Positions 37,662 through 45,295 of a stretch of DNA of 64,000 nucleotides are shown one piece after another (the first letter of the stretch is position 1; each line of letters begins with the position of its first letter). Location of the stretch: positions 1,736,001-1,800,000 of the forward strand of contig NZ_CP047189.1 of assembly GCF_030440575.1 (NCBI RefSeq), written 5' to 3'. Both the position numbers and the translations under genes were made by a program. The DNA comes from Corynebacterium ciconiae DSM 44920 (GTDB lineage Bacteria > Actinomycetota > Actinomycetes > Mycobacteriales > Mycobacteriaceae). The notes under the pieces were generated by a model, which was not told the DNA's origin, did not search any database, and was given only the letters and a program-made list of their open reading frames with translations.

Positions 37662-38450
37662 TTACTTGTGTCCTTTACTAAAAGTGGCCGTCAACGTTCC
37701 GTATGTTCCGTAGTCCACATACACGTTTTCTCCGGCGCGCACTGCCGCGGCGCCGCAGAAGCTTCCTGTGAGGATGATTTCCCCTGCTTTCAGTGGAGTG
37801 CCCTGCTCTGCAAGCACCCCGGCTAGCCACACCAGCGGCGTCAAAGGGTGTCCCATCACAGCAGCACCCGTACCGACATGTGGTTCGCCATCCCCGACCG
37901 TCATCACAGCTTCGACCTCTGGTAGTTGGTCCACAGCAACATCGATAGGCTGAGAGCTGAGAATGACTGCGGCACACGAGGCGTTATCCGCCACCGTATC
38001 GACCAGACGGATGTCCCAATCCCGGACACGTGAGTCGATAATTTCGACTGCGAGATATACCTCGTCAACGGCCTCCACCACATCGTCGAAGGTGGTATCC
38101 GCTCCCAGATCACGGTTGATTATGAAGGCCAGCTCAGGCTCCACCTTGGGGGCGATGAACCGAGACACGTCGATGTGGTCCCCATCTCGGTACAGCTGTT
38201 GATCACTAAAGAATCCAAAATCCGGACTATCCACGCCAAGTTGTTGCTGCATAGCGACCGACGTAAGCCCAATTTTGCGACCGATGATGCTCCGTCCTGC
38301 GTCTTTGAGTGCTTTTTCTTGCCACTGCTGAATGGCATAGGCACCTTCTAGATCCAGACCAGCGATCGTGTTTCGCGGCGGCTCAATAGGCACTTTGGTG
38401 TCGTAGGCGCGAAGTAAATCAGCCGCTACCCTGTGCTTCTCATCATTCAT
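37662..38450 (-). CDS. mhpD: 2-keto-4-pentenoate hydratase
   Basis: 262 residues from ATG 38450 (MNDEKHRVAADLL), preceded by AGGATAGGCACGAAA. Family features: IQQWQEKALKDAGRSIIGRK, SPDFGFFSDQQLY, KVEPELAFIINRDL (metal-binding Glu pair), and VMGHPLTPLVWLAGVL. It hydrates 2-hydroxypenta-2,4-dienoate to 4-hydroxy-2-oxovalerate. The upstream-extended frame to 38576 overlaps mhpB and has no start signal. Confidence 0.93.
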   Translation of the reverse strand: MNDEKHRVAADLLRAYDTKVPIEPPRNTIAGLDLEGAYAIQQWQEKALKDAGRSIIGRKIGLTSVAMQQQLGVDSPDFGFFSDQQLYRDGDHIDVSRFIAPKVEPELAFIINRDLGADTTFDDVVEAVDEVYLAVEIIDSRVRDWDIRLVDTVADNASCAAVILSSQPIDVAVDQLPEVEAVMTVGDGEPHVGTGAAVMGHPLTPLVWLAGVLAEQGTPLKAGEIILTGSFCGAAAVRAGENVYVDYGTYGTLTATFSKGHK

Positions 38451-38458
38451 TTTCGTGC

Positions 38459-39394
38459 CTATCCTTTCGCCATGATCCCGAAGCCGGCAATGAACTCTTT
38501 GATCGGCCTGTAGTACTGGTAGCGAACTTCTGCATCGGGATGTGCTGCTGCAAGTGCCGAAAATGCCGCCACCCAAGTGCGCACTTCATGCGAGGAGTGT
38601 CCAGCCTGCTGGTCCATCTCATCCGCGGTGTAGCTGTCAAAGCCTGCTGGATCGTTGGAAGCACAGACTTCCATGAAAGCCGCATCCCACTCCGGGTTGA
38701 GGTCCTGAATCGGGGCTTCTCCTTTTGCAAAAGCGACGGCATTGTTGATGACATTTTGCTCGCGAGCCTGCCGAGCCTCTTCTGTCGGATGACGGCCGTT
38801 AAGCAGCAACGCCTTTTGCTCCTCTGTAGCCGTGGCCCACTGCGGTACCGGCGGGTCGTGAGACAGCCCGCCCGACGCCATGAACAGCACGCGCTCGTCA
38901 CGCTGAGCGAAGAAGCGACCCACTGCCTCCCCCATAGCTCGCACACGCTTCATGGAAACGAAGGGGCGTGCCACTCCATTAACGAAAATCGGGATAACGG
39001 GAGTGCCTTCGATGTCTCCGTATATGACTTCGAGCGGCTGCACTCCCCCGTGATCGATCTCCATGCGACGAGAGATAGCCACATCAATGTCCTGAGAAAT
39101 GATGAACTGAGCTAGTTCCTCTGCTAGTTCGGTAGGCACGTTGAGCTGCCCGACCTGGCCTCCCCAGTCTCCCACGCTGACGCACTCGTAGCCCACGCAG
39201 TAGGGCGGCATCAGATCATAGAAAAATCCGTTGTAATGATCGGGCCAGAAAAGCACGACCAGATCTGGGTTGTAGGACTTCACGAACTCTCTAGCATGAT
39301 CGAAAGCGCCGTGGAGCTCGTCGAGCACGTTCCTGGGCGGCTCGAGAACGTTGAGCAATGGACTGTGCGACATCGCAAGTAACTGAGCAGGCAT
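38459..39394 (-). CDS. mhpB: 2,3-dihydroxyphenylpropionate/2,3-dihydroxycinnamate 1,2-dioxygenase (LigB-type extradiol)
   Basis: 311 residues from ATG 39394. It is colinear with E. coli MhpB as I recall it: LLAMSHSPLLN (His ligand), LVVLFWPDHYNGFFYDLMPP (Asp-His), RMEIDHGGVQPLEVI (catalytic His), FMASGGLSHDPPVP, and the C-terminal STHE/SSHEVRTWVAAFSAL with YRPIKEFIAGFG. This class III enzyme cleaves a catechol bearing a propionate or acrylate side chain, which is the main reason for assigning the island to phenylpropanoid acids. First gene of the lower operon. Confidence 0.93.
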   Translation of the reverse strand: MPAQLLAMSHSPLLNVLEPPRNVLDELHGAFDHAREFVKSYNPDLVVLFWPDHYNGFFYDLMPPYCVGYECVSVGDWGGQVGQLNVPTELAEELAQFIISQDIDVAISRRMEIDHGGVQPLEVIYGDIEGTPVIPIFVNGVARPFVSMKRVRAMGEAVGRFFAQRDERVLFMASGGLSHDPPVPQWATATEEQKALLLNGRHPTEEARQAREQNVINNAVAFAKGEAPIQDLNPEWDAAFMEVCASNDPAGFDSYTADEMDQQAGHSSHEVRTWVAAFSALAAAHPDAEVRYQYYRPIKEFIAGFGIMAKG

Positions 39395-39419
39395 GCTTCT
39401 TGCACTCCCCTTTCCTATT

Positions 39420-39433
39420 AACGTCCTTACGTT
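39420..39433 (-). promoter_or_regulatory. Inverted repeat upstream of mhpB
   Basis: AACGTCCTTACGTT (exact arms AACGT/ACGTT, four-base spacer) 26 bases upstream of the mhpB start. A second, imperfect repeat (TGACCACAATATGGTTCA) lies a few bases beyond. Candidate regulator sites; not similar to the repeat at 34541. Confidence 0.35.
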
Positions 39434-39539
39434 TCTGACCACAATATGGTTCAGATCACTAGAGGAGACAGTGCTCGTTCCGATTGGTGGAACAGCCCAA
39501 CACGGCACGAAAACCAGGGCCGGCCAGCAGAGCCGTTGC

Positions 39540-39545
39540 TACAAT
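39540..39545 (+). promoter_or_regulatory. Extended -10 promoter of the Nudix-helicase pair
   Basis: TACAAT preceded by TTGC gives an extended -10 (TGnTACAAT). The start of the Nudix gene is 40 bases downstream. No good -35 hexamer is needed for or seen with this element. Confidence 0.55.
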
Positions 39546-39585
39546 TGCACCATTATCCAGCCCTAACCCCACAACGCGAGGCGAG

Positions 39586-39975
39586 ATGAAGAAGACGATT
39601 CGAGTGACCGGCGCAGTGCTCCAACGAGACGGAAAGATCCTTGCTGCCCAGCGTGGTCAAGACAAGAGCCTCGGCGGATTCTGGGAGTTTCCGGGCGGGA
39701 AGATCGAAGAGGGAGAAACCCCTGAGCAGTCGCTAGCCCGCGAGCTAAAAGAAGAGCTTCTCATCGACGCCTCCATCGAGGAGCACATCACAACTACTCG
39801 TTATGAGTACGATTTCGCAATCATCGAGTTGTCGACGTACGTCTGCAAGCTGCAATCCGGCGAGCCCACCCTGACCGAGCATGAGCAGGTCCGCTGGGTC
39901 GGCCCCGAGGGCCTAAAAGAGTTAGAATGGGCTCCCGCCGATATCCCCACCGTCGAGATCCTCGCGACTGCCTAG
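39586..39975 (+). CDS. MutT-type Nudix pyrophosphohydrolase
   Basis: 129 residues from ATG 39586, after GCGAGGCGAG. The Nudix box GGKIEEGETPEQSLARELKE followed by EL is intact except that the usual Gly after EE is Leu. The preceding GGFWEFPGGK is the MutT/CTP-diphosphatase type. It would hydrolyse a (modified) nucleoside triphosphate. The stop TAG is immediately followed by the ATG of the helicase, so the two are translated together and probably act together. Confidence 0.88.
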   Translation: MKKTIRVTGAVLQRDGKILAAQRGQDKSLGGFWEFPGGKIEEGETPEQSLARELKEELLIDASIEEHITTTRYEYDFAIIELSTYVCKLQSGEPTLTEHEQVRWVGPEGLKELEWAPADIPTVEILATA

Positions 39976-42822
39976 ATGAGCACAAATTCCACATCGCCGC
40001 TGTTGGCTGATCTTCAGCACGGCTTCATTGATAAGCACCATCCTGCGCAGGGCGACTGCACCCCTCACCTGATCGATAACCGAGATCCAAACACGATGCT
40101 CGCCGCGATCACGCGCGAGATGGAGCGCTGTAACTCTTTTACTTTCTCAGTCGCGTTCATCACCCCGGATGCGCTCGCCCTTCTCAAGCCCTATTTGTTG
40201 CGCTTTGAGGGACGAGCAATAATCATTACGTCCACATACCTGGACTTCAATAACCCTGATATGTTTGAGGAGCTATTGCAGCTACCAAACATCGAAGTAC
40301 GCGTAGTAGATGACCATACCCAGGGGTTCCACGCGAAAGGCTATATCTTCTCTACCGACTTCGGTGTCACCGCCATTGTGGGTAGCGCCAACATGACCCG
40401 CCATGCCCTGATGAAGAATCAGGAGTGGAACGTCAAGTTCAGCGCAATGAAGCACGGCGACATCACCTACCAGATCCAGGACGCCGCAAACTACCAGTAT
40501 TCGATTTCTGTACCTCTCACGGCGGAATGGATTAAGAAATATCGTGCGCACCGCCGGCCTCCCTCTTATCCACGGCATGATCCTCAGCTGCCGTCCCATG
40601 AGCGCATTACTCCGAACGCGATGCAGCTTCACGCCCTCGAAGAACTCTCTAAGTTGCATAGCACGGGCGCCAAGAAGGCGCTCATAATCTCTGCCACAGG
40701 TACTGGCAAAACGATACTGGCTGCGCTGGCCGTACGTGCAGCGCAGCCACGCCGCTTGCTCTTCTTGGCGCACCGAGAACAAATCGTTCGTAAAGCACAG
40801 CAGGAATTTCGCCGGGTTATAGAGGCCGATAATAAGGATTTCTCCGTGTTTCTCGGCGCGAATCGCGATGCTTCGGCCCGTTTCGTCTTCTCTACTGTTC
40901 AGACTATGTCTCAGCCGTCGAGCCTCGGTAGTCTCGATCCTGATCACTTCGATTACATCATTATCGACGAGGCTCATCGCTCTGCAGCTTCGTCTTATGA
41001 AAAAATCACAAAGCATTTCACGCCGGATTTCCTCCTTGGCCTCACCGCCACACCGGAACGCACAGACGAGAAAAGCGTATATGAGTTTTTCGACTACAAC
41101 GTGGCATTCGAGATCAGGCTCAGCGACGCCCTCGAGAACAACATGCTGACTCCTTTCGACTACTACGGTGTCGCGGACTATGTCACCGAAAGCGGCGAGA
41201 CAGTGGATGATTCCACCGAGCTGAAGTACCTCGTTGCCGAGGAACGCGTCGAGCATTTGCTCGAAAAGCTGCGGATCTACGGCCGGGTCCGTAATGTCTG
41301 CGGGCTCATCTTCTGCAGCCGGGCTGAGGAAGCACGGGAGCTGTCCCAAAGGCTGAATGAAGCAGAATTGTTTGGACGACGGCTTCGGACCGTAGCGCTC
41401 ACCTCGGACGATCACCAGAAAGAACGCGAGCGCGCGATTGAACGACTAGAGTCTGGCGAGCTCGACTACATCATCACAGTGGATCTGTTCAACGAGGGCA
41501 TCGATATCCCTAAGGTCAACCAGATCGTCATGCTCCGTCCAACCCAGTCCGTCATCGTCTTCACCCAGCAACTCGGCCGCGGACTACGTAAATACCCTGA
41601 AAAGGACAACCTGCGCGTCATCGACTTCATCGGTAACTACAAAAACAACTTCCTGGTTCCGATGGCTCTACACGGCACAACGCGCCGACGGGACGTTCTC
41701 CGGGATGGTACGCGTGGCGCCAAAGCAGTATCTGGGCTAAGCCATATCTCCTTTGACAAGGTTGCCCAGCAGCGAATTCTTGCGGCCATCAACTCTGCGA
41801 GCATGGACCATCTCCGCATACTCAAAGAAGACATCGCCGAACTTCACAGCCGCCTCAACGCGGTGCCCACGCTCTATGACTTCGCTCGATTCGATCGAGC
41901 GGAGCCAGAAGTTCTTGCGTTGAAGATGAAGAACTATTGGTCGCTGCTCAATTCCACCAAGTTTTGCGATGTCGCGCCCACCGAGGTCCAGGCGGGCATG
42001 CTGAACCTGCTCTCCCTGCGAATTCTCAACGGCAAACGACCGCATGAGTCCCTCCTACTTCGGCGACTTATCGACGGTCCTGCAACAAACGAAGAGATAG
42101 CCACGCTGTTTGTCGACTACGGCACGACGTCGCACCAAGCCGTCATCGATAGCGCTGTGCGAGTGCTCACGGGCGAATTTGATAGTTGGAAAAAGGATCC
42201 ACAATTTCCGATAATCGCCCGTGACGCCCACACTCTACGGCTCTCCCAGAACTTCGAAGCCAATTACCGTTCGTCCGCGCTGTTTAAGAAGCATGTGGAC
42301 GACATCATCACCACAAGCCTCTTCCTCAACAGGGAAAAACACTCTATCGAGGGAAAGATGATCGTGGGCAAGTTGTACAACCGCGAAGACTTTTGCCGTC
42401 TCTTTAACTGGAAGCGTAACGAACGCGGCGTAATCAATGGCTACAAGATCGATAAGGACACCAACACCTGCCCGATCTACATCACCCACCACAAGGGTGA
42501 TGGATTCTCTGAGAGCACGCGTTATGAGGACTACCTCGACTCGGCTGAGTCAATGACCTGGTACACCCGCGGTAACCGCACCTTGAAGAGTAAGGAACTC
42601 ATTCCGATCATCAACAACTCTGTCGAGCTTCACATGTTTGCGAAACGTGATGACCGGGAGGGCACCGATTTCTTCTACCTTGGTCCGGTGACATCGCGGG
42701 ACGCCGTTAATGAACGAATGCCCGTCGAAGACCGAAGCATCGATATCGTGCGCATGAAGCTCGATTTCGAAGTTCCTGTCGATCCTGCAGACCTAAGCTA
42801 CCTGCGCGGCGCCGAGACCTAG
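39976..42822 (+). CDS. PLD-nuclease-like / SF2 helicase / DUF3427 protein
   Basis: 948 residues. An N-terminal phospholipase-D-like domain has one HKD motif (His119, Lys121, then GSANMT with Asn139). The SF2 helicase core follows: Walker A SATGTGKT (239-246), DEAH box IIDEAHRS (331-334), FSTVQTM, LGLTATPERTDE, and motif VI QQLGRGLRKYPEKD. The C-terminal part (about 640-940) matches DUF3427, with GKLYNREDFCRLFNWKRNER. A repair or defence role is plausible; no function is established for the pair. The coding style is less G+C-rich than the core genes. Confidence 0.85.
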   Translation: MSTNSTSPLLADLQHGFIDKHHPAQGDCTPHLIDNRDPNTMLAAITREMERCNSFTFSVAFITPDALALLKPYLLRFEGRAIIITSTYLDFNNPDMFEELLQLPNIEVRVVDDHTQGFHAKGYIFSTDFGVTAIVGSANMTRHALMKNQEWNVKFSAMKHGDITYQIQDAANYQYSISVPLTAEWIKKYRAHRRPPSYPRHDPQLPSHERITPNAMQLHALEELSKLHSTGAKKALIISATGTGKTILAALAVRAAQPRRLLFLAHREQIVRKAQQEFRRVIEADNKDFSVFLGANRDASARFVFSTVQTMSQPSSLGSLDPDHFDYIIIDEAHRSAASSYEKITKHFTPDFLLGLTATPERTDEKSVYEFFDYNVAFEIRLSDALENNMLTPFDYYGVADYVTESGETVDDSTELKYLVAEERVEHLLEKLRIYGRVRNVCGLIFCSRAEEARELSQRLNEAELFGRRLRTVALTSDDHQKERERAIERLESGELDYIITVDLFNEGIDIPKVNQIVMLRPTQSVIVFTQQLGRGLRKYPEKDNLRVIDFIGNYKNNFLVPMALHGTTRRRDVLRDGTRGAKAVSGLSHISFDKVAQQRILAAINSASMDHLRILKEDIAELHSRLNAVPTLYDFARFDRAEPEVLALKMKNYWSLLNSTKFCDVAPTEVQAGMLNLLSLRILNGKRPHESLLLRRLIDGPATNEEIATLFVDYGTTSHQAVIDSAVRVLTGEFDSWKKDPQFPIIARDAHTLRLSQNFEANYRSSALFKKHVDDIITTSLFLNREKHSIEGKMIVGKLYNREDFCRLFNWKRNERGVINGYKIDKDTNTCPIYITHHKGDGFSESTRYEDYLDSAESMTWYTRGNRTLKSKELIPIINNSVELHMFAKRDDREGTDFFYLGPVTSRDAVNERMPVEDRSIDIVRMKLDFEVPVDPADLSYLRGAET

Positions 42823-42826
42823 GCCC

Positions 42827-43249
42827 TCACTGCTCTACCAGCACCCACACGTGCCCGTCAGTGACGCGGACGGGATAGGTGCGTACGGCTTCGCTGGCTG
42901 GCGGGGTGAGCGCTGCGCCTGTGCGTAGGCAAAAGGCTGCCAGGTGCACGGGGCATTCGACTGTGCAGTCTTCGAGCCAGCCGGCCGCGAGGGAGGCATC
43001 TTCATGGGTGCAGGTGTCATCGATGCAGTAGAACTCGCCGTCTGCGGTGTGGAAAAGGGCAATGGGGTCATCAAGGCCGGTGGCATCGGAGTCGAGCACG
43101 ACCGCGGAGTCGGACTCGATAGCGCTGGCGGGGCCGGCATCCACCCAGCGCCCGGCAGTTGCCTCGTGGTGAGCGCTGCTGGGGTCCTCGTGATTGTCCG
43201 TGGCCTCGCTTATCGGTGCGCGTCGGGTTATCCTTCCCCACCACCGCAT
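42827..43249 (-). CDS. Second Rieske [2Fe-2S] ferredoxin, orphan, with N-terminal extension
   Basis: 140 residues from ATG 43249, preceded by GGAGGG at five bases. Ligands Cys80, His82, Cys99, His102 (CTHEDASLAAG...CPVH). The last 95 residues align throughout with the ferredoxin at 32549-32893, sharing roughly half the residues, but the codon choice here is distinctly more G+C-rich. An extra 40-residue N-terminus is rich in Arg, His and Asp. No oxygenase or reductase gene adjoins it: the helicase converges on it (four bases between stops) and an FAA-hydrolase gene diverges from it. It could serve the same dioxygenase or an unlinked oxygenase. Confidence 0.85.
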   Translation of the reverse strand: MRWWGRITRRAPISEATDNHEDPSSAHHEATAGRWVDAGPASAIESDSAVVLDSDATGLDDPIALFHTADGEFYCIDDTCTHEDASLAAGWLEDCTVECPVHLAAFCLRTGAALTPPASEAVRTYPVRVTDGHVWVLVEQ

Positions 43250-43405
43250 AGTGGACCCTCCTCTACTGGGGATCGAAGGTGTGCTCTGTGCATCGTTGTT
43301 GCCTGTCCCCAACTCTAAACATTGGTGGTTCTCGGCTCGTGTTGCCCCACCCTTCGCTGCCACCCGCACTGCACGGGCGCCTGTAGCCAAGTAGCCTCGG
43401 TGCAC

Positions 43406-44239
43406 ATGAAGCTTGCTACGTTCCGCTCCCCGCTCACTGCCAACCATACTCGGGTTGGTCGTGTGGATGATGACCATTCGGCTACGCTCATCGGTGATTT
43501 CGCCGATGTTGGCGAGCTGCTGCGCCAGCCTCGTTGGCGCGAACTGGCCGAGCAGGCCTCGGAGTTGACGGTGGAGTTTCAGCAGCACACCCTCGCTCCG
43601 CCGATTCCCCGCCCAGGCAAGATCATCTGCGTGGGCTTGAACTACGCCGCCCATATTGAAGAGATGGGCCACGATCGTCCCGATGTTCCCACCTTGTTCA
43701 TCAAATACCCCGAGGCGCTGATTGGGCCCTTCGATGATGCGCAGGTTCCCCCGATCGCGCAGGCTTCTGCGGACTACGAGGGTGAGCTGGCGGTGATCGT
43801 CGCTAAGCGCACGCGCAATGCCACACCTGATCAGGCCGCGGATTCTATCGCTGGGTTTTCGGTGATCAATGATTTTACGGCCCGTGAGCTGCAGTATCGC
43901 ACCAAGCAGTGGCATCAGGGAAAGTCCTTGGAGCACACGAGTGGTTTTGGCCCGTGGCTGGTGACTCCGGATGACATGCCGGATCAGGCGCGTCTGCGCA
44001 CCGTGGTCAATGGCGAGCAGCGCCAGGATGCGCCATTGTCGGATCTGGTGTTTACCCCGGCGGATTTGGTGTCGTTCTGTTCGCAGCTCTACACGCTGAA
44101 CCCGGGTGATGTGATCGCCACCGGCACCCCAGCGGGTGTGGGCCATGGATTGGGAACCTATCTTTCGCACAATGACGTGGTCGAGATCTCGGTCGATGGG
44201 ATCGGGCGGATCCGTAACCGAGTGGTCTTTGGTGCATAA
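43406..44239 (+). CDS. Fumarylacetoacetate hydrolase family protein
   Basis: 277 residues from ATG 43406. FAH-fold features: IICVGLNYAAHIEEMGHDRP, metal ligands in ADYEGELAVIVAKR, VINDFTARELQYR, HTSGFGPWLVT, and VIATGTPAGVGHGLG. Members include acylpyruvate hydrolases, oxaloacetate tautomerases/decarboxylases and homoprotocatechuate isomerases, so the substrate is open. No strong RBS is visible. The G+C-rich style is that of the core chromosome, so it may be an old neighbour of rplY rather than part of the aromatic island. Confidence 0.87.
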   Translation: MKLATFRSPLTANHTRVGRVDDDHSATLIGDFADVGELLRQPRWRELAEQASELTVEFQQHTLAPPIPRPGKIICVGLNYAAHIEEMGHDRPDVPTLFIKYPEALIGPFDDAQVPPIAQASADYEGELAVIVAKRTRNATPDQAADSIAGFSVINDFTARELQYRTKQWHQGKSLEHTSGFGPWLVTPDDMPDQARLRTVVNGEQRQDAPLSDLVFTPADLVSFCSQLYTLNPGDVIATGTPAGVGHGLGTYLSHNDVVEISVDGIGRIRNRVVFGA

Positions 44240-44253
44240 ACAGCGGGTTGTGC

Positions 44254-44483
44254 TAGACTTCCGTTCGTCTCGGCGAGGGGGCTTGCTAGCCCAAGCCCCG
44301 TTATCGACGCGATCGAAAGAGCTCAGCCCCATCTAATCTGGGGCCTAATGCCTGCGGCGATGCGAGATGCCACGCACTGCTAGCGGGCTTTTTTGATGTC
44401 TATGGCCTCTGATGATGGCCCGGATAGTCACAGCCCGTGTGTGGTGTGTTGACCACCAACTAGAAACTTTTAAGGAGATAGCA
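44254..44483 (+). promoter_or_regulatory. rplY promoter and structured leader
   Basis: A TAGACT -10 at 44254-44259 predicts a 5' leader of about 218 nt. In it are three successive hairpins: GGGGCTTG/CAAGCCCC (44278-44299), GCCCCA/TGGGGC (44326-44344) and a terminator (44350-44394); GTGGT/ACCAC (44441-44456) lies before the AAGGAG site at 44474. This looks like a cis-regulatory leader with attenuation. It could instead be the terminator of the upstream gene plus a later, unseen promoter. Confidence 0.5.
44350..44394 (+). terminator. Terminator/attenuator in front of rplY
   Basis: GCCTGC (44350-44355) pairs with GCGGGC (44383-44388, one G-U), followed by a run of six T (44389-44394). The loop holds a small GGC/GCC hairpin. 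It lies 90 bases before the rplY start and 111 bases after the FAA-hydrolase stop. Confidence 0.7.
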
Positions 44484-45146
44484 ATGGCTACTAAGGCAAT
44501 TGATATCAAGGCTAGCGCTCGCACTGAGTTCGGTAAGGGCGCTGCCCGCCGTGCCCGCCGCGACGGCCTGATCCCGCTCGTGGTGTACTCCAATGACCTG
44601 GAGGCCCCGGTGCACGCCACCGTTGACCGTATCGAGTTCACCGCCATCGTGCGTCACCACGGTGTGAACGCGATTGTGAATCTCAACGTGGATGGCGAGG
44701 AGCACCTCACCATGATCAAGCACGTTGATCAGAACCCGCTCACCTTCGACATCGACCACATCGACCTCTACGCCATTTCCCGCGGCGAGAAGGTTGAGGT
44801 TGAGGTGCCGATCACCTACGCCGGCGATCCGGCTCCGGGCACCCTCGTCTACCAGGATGCAGACACCCTGCTCTTGGAGGCCGACGTGCTTTCCATTCCG
44901 GAAGAGATCGAGATCGACGTCGAGGGGCTCGAGGTTGGCACCCAGATCCTGGCCAAGGACGTTGCTATGCCTGGCAACTGCACCCTGGCTGCCGACGAGG
45001 AGCTGCTGGTTCTCACCGTCGTCTACCCGGAGACCGAGAATGTCGAGCCGGGCGAGGCCGAGAACGAGGACCCAGAGGACGTGCCCACCGTGGACGAGGA
45101 CGAATCCACCACCGAAGAGGGCTCCGCTTCCGAGGACGAGGAGTAA
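44484..45146 (+). CDS. rplY: 50S ribosomal protein L25 / general stress protein Ctc
   Basis: 220 residues from ATG 44484, six bases after AAGGAG. N-terminal L25 5S-rRNA-binding domain (KASARTEFGKGAARRARRDG, IPLVVYSNDLEAPVHATVDR) and C-terminal TL5/Ctc beta-domain (AISRGEKVEVEVPITYAGDP). The tail is very acidic (Asp/Glu-rich over about 30 residues), as in actinobacterial L25. Normally next to prs and pth; here set apart from both. Confidence 0.97.
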   Translation: MATKAIDIKASARTEFGKGAARRARRDGLIPLVVYSNDLEAPVHATVDRIEFTAIVRHHGVNAIVNLNVDGEEHLTMIKHVDQNPLTFDIDHIDLYAISRGEKVEVEVPITYAGDPAPGTLVYQDADTLLLEADVLSIPEEIEIDVEGLEVGTQILAKDVAMPGNCTLAADEELLVLTVVYPETENVEPGEAENEDPEDVPTVDEDESTTEEGSASEDEE

Positions 45147-45191
45147 ATCCTGCCTCTGTGGCGCGATGTTTTGATACACGCCACCTTCTTT

Positions 45192-45236
45192 CACCACCAC
45201 CCTAGGCGCCCACTGTGCGTGCCTAGGGTGGTGGTG
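45192..45236. terminator. Long perfect hairpin after rplY
   Basis: CACCACCACCCTAGGC (45192-45207) pairs over all 16 bases with GCCTAGGGTGGTGGTG (45221-45236), 13-base loop. Only TATCT follows, so it is either a terminator with a poor U-tract or an RNA stabiliser. Confidence 0.7.
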
Positions 45237-45295
45237 TATCTGGGCGCGCTACGATGAGATGACTCTCGGTGCTGATCTAGAAAGCTTCTCGCCCC

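Noticed and set aside
40282..41415. 377-codon minus-strand frame opposite the helicase
   Set aside because: Antisense shadow of a helicase whose motifs are complete; no RBS and no recognisable domain.
42827..44332. Single 501-residue protein ending in a Rieske domain
   Set aside because: Only the last 140 codons, from the ATG with GGAGGG at 43249, make sense; the upstream part is antisense to the FAA-hydrolase gene.
44240..44400. Possible tRNA or small RNA gene before rplY
   Set aside because: No cloverleaf with a T-arm GTTCGA/TTCGAAT could be drawn; the hairpins fit a leader or terminator better.
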